DNA of 64,000 nucleotides from Siphonodentalium dalli. Taxonomy: Eukaryota > Mollusca > Scaphopoda > Gadilida > Siphonodentaliidae. The DNA lies in NCBI GenBank assembly GCA_032622095.1, contig CP136063.1, forward strand, positions 12,875,814-12,939,813. The letters are read 5' to 3'. A program made the translations under genes and the position numbers. This document shows positions 57,128 to 64,000 of this stretch, piece by piece. The notes beneath the pieces were generated by a model. The model saw only the letters and a list, made by a program, of their open reading frames with translations. It was not told the DNA's origin and made no database searches. The first letter of the stretch is position 1; every line of letters starts with the position of its first letter.

Positions 57128-57330
57128 CTTTCTTACAGTGGACTATCACAAATGTACCCAGTCCGTATCATTACAGTGGACTATCGCTCGTGTACCCAGT
57201 CCTTATAATTACAGTGGACTATCGATAATGTACCAATCCTTATATTTACAGTGGACTATCGATAATGTACCCAGTCCTTATAATTACAGTGGACTATCAC
57301 TAATGTACCCATTCCTTATAATTACATAGG
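57128..57330. repeat. ~43-bp tandem repeat, 5 copies
   Basis: TACAGTGGACTATC recurs five times at ~41-43-bp spacing, followed by AATGTACCCAGTCCTTATAA variants. The 63-codon frame across it is periodic and not a gene. Confidence 0.9.
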
Positions 57331-57416
57331 ACTAATATGATCGTACGTGACACGTAATGGAGCAACCACCAAGTTGATCATTAATTTCAACGTTACAATA
57401 ATTATATGATGTACCA

Positions 57417-57941
57417 TACAGGGTACTGCATGTGTTACACCACTCGGTGAAATGTCTGTGTCGTCACACAAATACCATGCTAGAACTTGGATTAATATAT
57501 TCGTAATCGTATATAGTCACCAATAGCCGGGTTACTACCGTAGTAACGGACATTGCCCATCTAGTGAACTATTCAAACCCAGCATTGAAATCATGGTTAT
57601 GATCAGTCCAAACATATGAGTAAAGTTCGAACATAAGATAATAATAGCTGAGAACCTGGTGCGAATTTAACTGTGGTGGGGCCTCAAGCATATCTACCCC
57701 TGCACGGCAGAAAAGAAAAGTAGCTTGAGGATGGAAGTGAACCATCATCCCACAGTGAAATCAACCAGGCCTGTTGGGTTTGAATAGTTCACTAGATAGG
57801 CAATGTCAGGTACTACGGTAGTAACCCGGCTATTGGTGACTATATACGATTACGAATATATCAATTCAAGTTCTAACATGCTATTTTAGTGTGATGACAC
57901 AGACATTTCTCCGAGTGGTGTAGCACATGTAGTACCCTGTA
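57417..57941. mobile_element. Foldback element, copy B (more complete)
   Basis: 525 bp with inverted arms of ~180 bp. The left arm has TACAGGGTACTGC, CACCACTCGG, TAGCCGGGTTACTACCGTAG and ATCTAGTGAACTATTCAAAC; the right arm has their complements. The middle is unique and non-coding. No transposase. Confidence 0.85.
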
Positions 57942-58685
57942 TGTATATATACATATATATATCACAGCAGAAGTTTCCTTATAATTAATGGATGGAAATG
58001 GAATGCCTCTAATATTTGTATTATTTGAGTCGGACATACATGTAGATTACCTTAGCTGCAGGCAATCAATGCAATACGTGTAAACTATGTAGAAAAAGAA
58101 ATTATTGAATAAAGTGTAGTGAATATGATGCGTCACTTTAATATTTGAGTCGGACATAGCTTACCTTACCTGAAGGCAATCAATGCAATAAGTGATGTAG
58201 AAACAGAAATTATTGAATGAAGTGTAATGAATATGAAGCGTCATTTTAATGCAATATCGATTGGGAGGAAGAGAAATGTCACTTTAATAGTTAACAATGA
58301 TATACATATATAATTATAGATTATCCCCATTGAAGACGATCAATGCAATGACCAGTGTAGAAATGGAAATAAATGTTGCCTGAATGAATCGATGTGTGAA
58401 AATGGAAATAAATGTTGCCTGAATGAATCGATGTGTGAACATAAAGTCTCACTTTAATGAAATGTTGAGATGATGGAATCAACGATGAATTTGCAATTTC
58501 TGTAATGATGAAATTGGTTCACATACCGGTATACATGTATATGCAGCTGAAAATGTGAATTGACTGAAATGTAATTATGAAAGTGTCAATGACACTGTAG
58601 CTCAATGAGGAAAGGGAATAATTTCATGTGTTACAGTTAATGGAGCGATTAGGAATGTGGAAAGTTGAAAGGCCTAGTTATGCAA
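57942..58685. other. No recognised gene; 36-bp tandem duplication at about 58366-58440
   Basis: AT-rich. GGAAATAAATGTTGCCTGAA is duplicated in tandem. TTTGAGTCGGACAT blocks recur here and at 24117-24245 in copy A. Confidence 0.55.
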
Positions 58686-59318
58686 ATATTAAAATCCAAG
58701 ATGGCCGCGACAGCCATCGTTTTTTTGCCAAATGACACAAAAAAGACTCCTTCCTATTTACATGTCATTGTTAACATCCTTCACAAATTTCATGACGATC
58801 CGACAAAAGATACGACCTGTAGCCCGTGTCAAAGGATTTAGTCGTGTAAAGAGTAAAATACAAGATGGCTGCTGGCGACCAGGTTTCTTGGTTGAATTCA
58901 AAATGAACCTTTTCCCATCTACATGTAATTGTTAACACCAATGACACATTTCATGAAGATCCGACCAAAGCTACGACCTGTAGCCCGCGCCAGAGGATTT
59001 AGTCATGCAAAGAGTAAAATCCAAGATGGCTGCTGGCGGCCATGTTTTTGGCCGAACAACCCCAAAATGGCTCGTTCCCATCTGCCTGTCATTATTAACA
59101 TCCATGATAAATTTCATGATGATCAGACAAACAGTAAGACATGTAGACCGCGCCAATCGATTTAATTTTGAAATCCAAGATGGCTGTCAGCCGCCATGTT
59201 TTTTGGCCAATGACCCAAAATGACCTGTTCCCATCTACATGTCAATGTCAACATTCATGACAAATTTGATAAAGATCAGACCAAAGGTACGACCTGTAGC
59301 CCGCGCCAAAGGAAATTG
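58686..59318. repeat. Satellite array, copy B (about 4 monomers)
   Basis: Same ~158-bp monomers as 24373-32335, bounded by the same flanks on both sides, so the arrays are orthologous parts of the duplication and differ more than tenfold in length. Confidence 0.9.
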
Positions 59319-59863
59319 TTGACAGACACACACACGCACACATGGACGTCGTTGAGCTAATAATGAATATGTGATGTGTCGCTTTTTATGAATTGGCAAT
59401 GACAGCAGTATGGAAACGGTCACTGCGGTGGAGTTACGATACATGCCGTTATGTTATGATACACGGTCTACAGCCCTACAGGTATTAGCGGGTTGTCACA
59501 CCAGACGTTGAAGAAAATTATGATACTAGTATATGTCCATGAGGATCTTTTTAAAGATTGGGTAAGTGTTGGCGCTGGGTATAGCTGTTAAAACATCTGT
59601 TAAAACCGCCATAAACAGAATTAATATTATAAACAAACCTTGTTCTTATACCAATCATAAATACATGTATCACATTAATTTCAGCATGTTGTTATGTTAG
59701 TACTTTGTGTTACATTGTATGTAAGCAAACGTCATCTTATGTAAACAAACAGTACATCTACATGTATGTAAAGAGTATGCGATAAGCAAAACACTCAACA
59801 CCGAGTAGACCCCCACTGCATATACATGTATATGAAATTTTGTTAGAAATACCACCGTTATTT

Positions 59864-60818
59864 CTCGCCTTTAGATTAGGCTAATTTGGGGACATTTTGG
59901 GGGACAGAGGTGATATGTTTGAGTGAGGGGGGGTACCCCCTTGTGACTATTGGGGGTACTTTTTAAAGTAAACCTAAAATGGGGGCTGTCTGGTTGTTCT
60001 GAAGCATATGAAAGGTGAAAGAAATGAACCAATGGCCCCCATATCATTTCCTGGCAACTTGGGCTTATATCAGCATTCAGCAAGTTATGTTACATGTACC
60101 CTTATATTTTCAAGTTTTGTACACGTGTAGGTCACAATTTATTGAATATTGGGAATATTGGATCATTTGACATCAACAAAGCCATTTTATAGATGTACGG
60201 TGCTTGAAAGTTCACCAAGCAGTTCACCAACACACTGATCATAGGTATTTCCAATTAAAATTTAATTTAATCCAAGTTAAATCGCATAATCAAAGTAATT
60301 AATGGCTGAACATCACCAACTTCAACTGTGGAATCTGACCCAATGCCCCCCATACAGAGAGGCCTAAGCTGAATGAGGTTCCCAGAGGGTGAATTTGGTG
60401 ATGCTAGCCCTCTGGGGACCTCATTCCGCAAATATCAGCCACACTAAATTCAGGCTTGGGGACCGCCCACCTCTAGTTCTATTGAGAATCATATATTAAC
60501 CCTTCATTTACTAAATGCTTATTGACAAGTAGATGTTGTGGGAAGTGTTCAGATAAAGTCGTTTGTTGAACTTTTCTGAACATTTCCAACCAATTAATAG
60601 ATATCCTTCTACACATGTACATGTATGTATTATCTGTTAGTCTGTTATCATCTGCTTGCATTTCCTGAACACCCCTCTGAATGAATAATAGATCATTCAA
60701 ATAAATTCTTTTTTACTTGGTGGGAGAATCCATTTAGTAAAGAAAGGGTTATATCAAATTTTCGCTACGATAAGGCAGCAATGATTCATAGCCCCTACAA
60801 TTCAGTGGAATCATGAAC
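59864..60818. mobile_element. 955-bp insertion present in copy B only
   Basis: Compared with copy A (near 33378), copy B has 955 extra bases between two TTATTT copies (59858-59863 and 60819-60824), a 6-bp target duplication. No terminal inverted repeats, poly(A) tail or coding domain were seen. It lies inside the GCGATAAGC-type MITE, so it is nested. Confidence 0.7.
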
Positions 60819-61147
60819 TTATTTACAACATACCGCATTACCGGTATAGCCATTTAATAAGCTAAATCTCCGATTTTGGTGTTGAATGGGTCACCATGAA
60901 TCACTCCCAACCTAATCAATCACCACGGTGTTTTGCTTATCGCTCACTATTTACATGCTGTATATATACAAACGCTCCGCTCACACAAAGTGTTTTGCGG
61001 AAAATAACGCATTCTTAATATGATCATTATTCTACATGTATACTATTAGGATATTATTGAGGAAACTTTCATAATTTGGTAACTGTTATTTCTAAATTAT
61101 TACTTATTACATGTACATATGTACATGTACACATACATGTATACCGG

Positions 61148-61744
61148 CAGACTTTAATTTTTAGAAAATGTAGGCGCGCAGAGTCCCGCTCGCTGGGTTT
61201 TGGCCAAGATAAAATAAACAGCGGAAATACATTCATAAATGCCGCGTAAATTGAATTTGTTTACTCACGATCGATGTCCAGTGAATCTCTTTGATGGTTT
61301 AACACTGCTTAATCCACTATCCATAAGCACAAGTGAATGTTACACACTATGTTTTATATTCTACCTGCTCCTATATTAAATGTAATTCATAATAATTAAT
61401 AAGGAATCAATTTAATACTCAGATTCCAAGCTGACAGAATAAATATCAACATCTCCCGGCCACGTGGTCTCGATTTGATTTTCGAGGAATTTATGTGACG
61501 TCATAAGCCATACCGGTACATAGAAATGTATTTTTAGCTTCGAATCATTCAGTCTCAGACAGATAGTGCATTTGACACGTCACACCGTGTGACCTCGCCT
61601 GGGAAGACAGTGATAATAGCGTTATCAGGTTCGCTCTCTGTATTTGGCCTACTAGTAGGTGCGCAATCGATCGCTCGCTGGTTTTCAGTTTTAGCCGTGC
61701 GATGGTGCGCAAGAGCGATCGCGCGCCTCAAAAATGAAAGTCTG
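61148..61744. mobile_element. 597-bp TIR element present in copy B only
   Basis: The ends CAGACTTTAATTTTT and AAAAATGAAAGTCTG are inverted, and subterminal AGGCGCGC and GCGCGCCT also match. TACCGG flanks both sides (61142-61147, 61745-61750), while copy A has it once near 33674. The interior has no transposase. Superfamily uncertain; a palindromic target makes the exact duplication length ambiguous. Confidence 0.8.
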
Positions 61745-62094
61745 TACCGGTACACTTAGCTGATGTGCCTGACTTCATCCGGGCTCTTTAGGGAACAACG
61801 TTGCCAACCGGTATACATGTACAATGTATGAGTATATATCGAGGTCGCAGTCAAGGACACAGTCGCATATGAAATTGGACCCACCCATATAGTTCCCGGG
61901 ATCAAAGTAGGCCTTTGGTACATTAATACCAAATTTTAGTCCGATCAGTCGTGCAGTTTTCAAGGCTATAACACACAGAAACAGAAGTTCTATGTACCTA
62001 CATGTATATGAGCGAGGTCATGGTCAAGGACATGGTCACTCATGAAATTGGACCCGCCCATTTCCGGGATCAAAGTAGACATACAATACATGTA

Positions 62095-62444
62095 CCCCGC
62101 TGGACAAAACAAGTATCCATTGGCACCGCAGTGTATTTGCTGTTCGGCTGCGGTGTCAGAGTTTGTAACTGCAGTTGAGTACCGCAGCCGAACGGCAAGT
62201 ACATTGCGGCCAAACGGCAAGTTCACTGCGGCCGAAAGGCAACTACCCTCACGGTCGAATGGCATGTACACCGTGGTTAGATTTCTGGTTTGTATTGTCT
62301 TTTTTTCAGTTTGATGAAAGTATACCGTGGCAAATACACCATGCCGAATGGCAATTACATCACGACCCAACTGTTAGCCGGTGGCGCCGCGGTGTAGTTG
62401 CATTTCAGCTGCGGTGGCAATGCTAACCGCACCGCAGTTAAGTG
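62095..62444. mobile_element. Truncated CTGGACAAAACAAGT MITE in copy B
   Basis: Counterpart of 34362-34706, with the same left end and missing right terminal repeat. A second partial copy starts near 62886. Frames read on either strand here follow the repeat and are not genes. Confidence 0.7.
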
Positions 62445-64000
62445 GTCCCACACACAGACAGAATTTCCGAAAAACAACCGATGAACAAATGACCGATGAT
62501 GAAAAACAACTAACGAAAAAACACACCGGCTGACGATTGGTGGCAAATGACAGATAAATGGCGAGGATGACGATGGCAAATGGCAACAAACAACAACGAA
62601 GAAAAATACCGACTGATGACAAAAAATGACTGATGACGAAAAACAAATGGCCAACGACTAACACGATGTCGAAAAATCGATGACGAAAAATTACTGATGA
62701 CGAAAAACAAACGGCCAAAGATGAACACGATGTCGAATGATCGATGACGAAAATGTCTTGATGACAAACACATCGACCCAGGCCTGCAGGTTTCAAAATT
62801 ATTTGTAACCTACAGTACATGTATTTTTTTTTTCGCCTGGTTTGTGCTTAGGTAATCCTAGTCGAAATCTAAGGGATATAATGCACCCTGCTGGACAAAA
62901 CAAGTTTCCAGTTGACCACGGTGCAGTTAGCATTGCCACTGCGGCCGAAATGCACTACATTGTACACCGCGGCTCCACTGGCTAACTACATTTGGGCTGC
63001 GGTGTACTTGCCACAAAAACCACGACTGATCACAAATGAACAAAGGATGAAAACAAACGACCAACAATAAACACGTCGACAAACTACCAAGGACGAAAAA
63101 CGACAGACGACAACCAAACACGAATGACGACAAACACACTGACTGTGACACTGATGACCAACGAATGACCACGACAAATTGTCAAATGATCAAAGATGAT
63201 TAAATGAAATAATAATCAAAATTAAAATTTTAATTTAAAGCAAACAGACCTACCTTTAAAAAAATCTTGGATTTGGAGAAAAATGCCTCCAGGAGCACGC
63301 ATTGTGCTGTTGTGTTCACAACTCCACAAGAATCCTCATCAGATATCAATTCCTTGAACTTAAGTTGAAGTTGAAGATGGTAACTAGGAAACATACTACA
63401 ATTTTAGTATCACAATTTACACGTAACACAGAATTCGTTCTTTCATTTTTTTTTATCTTTCTTTGAACTTCGAACTTTTTGGTTGATTGAATGATTCTGG
63501 AATCTTGATCATTGTTGTCTATAACAGTTTACAGTGAAGCCTAACGCAGTAACTGTCGATTGTCACGAAATCAAGCGATTAATTAATATACGTACACTCG
63601 TACATTTGTGAAAATTGTTTGCCATGAAGCGAAGGTGAAGGCCTTATCGGTCTATGGGATATACCGTACGGAAGTAATTTCCGATCAAGTAACTGCCGTA
63701 AGCCGAATGACACTGACAGGACGGTCGCTTGACGGGGGGTAATTAATTATTATGCTAATGATATACCAATGATTTTTATCAGATGAATAGGCTGTAATTA
63801 ATCCTCAGAAAGAACAGAATAGGCTAAACTTGAAAGTCGGGTACATTCTAGAATCTGGGAATGAATTTGATCAGTTGTTGTTGTTGTCTGCATATTCCTC
63901 CGTTATATCGGAGCACCCTGTAGTTTCTGCTGGATTCTGCGCAGTCACCACCCGGAAGTCACGTGTTAAATTCACAAATAAACGTACACGGTAATTTCTC
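62445..64000. other. No recognised gene; GACGAAAAACAAA-type simple repeats at 62460-62790 and 63010-63190
   Basis: Low-complexity GATGACGAAAAACAAA and ACGACAAAC variants produce apparent frames on the minus strand. The rest matches copy A (35760-36563) with no coding content recognised. Confidence 0.55.

Larger units (their letters stand above)
57333..64000 (+). repeat. Segmental duplication, copy B (continues past the window)
   Basis: Direct copy of 23423-36563 with the same order of landmarks: foldback element, short satellite array, CACACACACGCACACAT block, and CTGGACAAAACAAGT MITEs. Sequence still matches copy A at the last base of the window. Confidence 0.85.

Overview
The window looks like nuclear DNA from a marine invertebrate, most likely a lophotrochozoan such as a mollusc; that placement is an inference. 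The reasons are single-exon C2H2 zinc-finger genes of metazoan type, a Ty3/gypsy-type LTR retrotransposon, a 2A-bearing non-LTR retrotransposon fragment, abundant ACATGTAC-type simple sequence, and many MITE-like hairpins. No operons, tRNAs, rRNAs or CRISPR arrays were seen. Most of the 64 kb is non-genic repeat.

Region 1 (1-2302): a 13-finger C2H2 gene on the minus strand (836-1984). Decayed fingers lie beyond its stop, and 60-bp and 44-bp tandem repeats lie upstream of its start.

Region 2 (2303-15530): the centrepiece, a 13.2-kb LTR retrotransposon inserted into the 44-bp minisatellite with a TAGGTT target duplication. It has a 5'-truncated gag, a -1 frameshift signal (slippery GTTAAAC, 5-nt spacer, 8-bp stem) and an intact 1636-residue pol. 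Pol runs protease, RT, RNase H, integrase, two tandem GPY/F-like modules, and a C-terminal PHD finger. Downstream is a separate intact 1166-residue ORF ending in a complete TatD-family metal-dependent nuclease domain. A polypurine tract and a 3' LTR close the element. The 5' LTR is reduced to 19 bp. The combination of a PHD-tailed integrase and a captured TatD nuclease is the best candidate here for an undescribed system. One reading is that the PHD finger directs integration to promoter chromatin while the TatD protein processes nucleic acid during replication or integration.

Region 3 (15537-23422): the other half of the split minisatellite, a decayed gypsy RNase H fragment, a TIR element, and a zinc-finger pseudogene (19820-21420).

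Region 4 (23423-36563) and Region 7 (57333-64000, running off the window) are direct copies of one segmental duplication. Each starts with a foldback element, followed by an array of ~158-bp monomers carrying an AAGATGGC/GCCAT hairpin. The array is ~8 kb in the first copy, with a 2.15-kb higher-order repeat, and only ~0.6 kb in the second. Insertions present in only one copy expose several MITE-like elements with their empty sites.

Regions 5 and 6 (36564-57332) hold tandem repeats, palindromes and MITEs, plus a 5' fragment of an APE-type LINE with a 2A peptide motif (42300-42930). No convincing host gene was found there.
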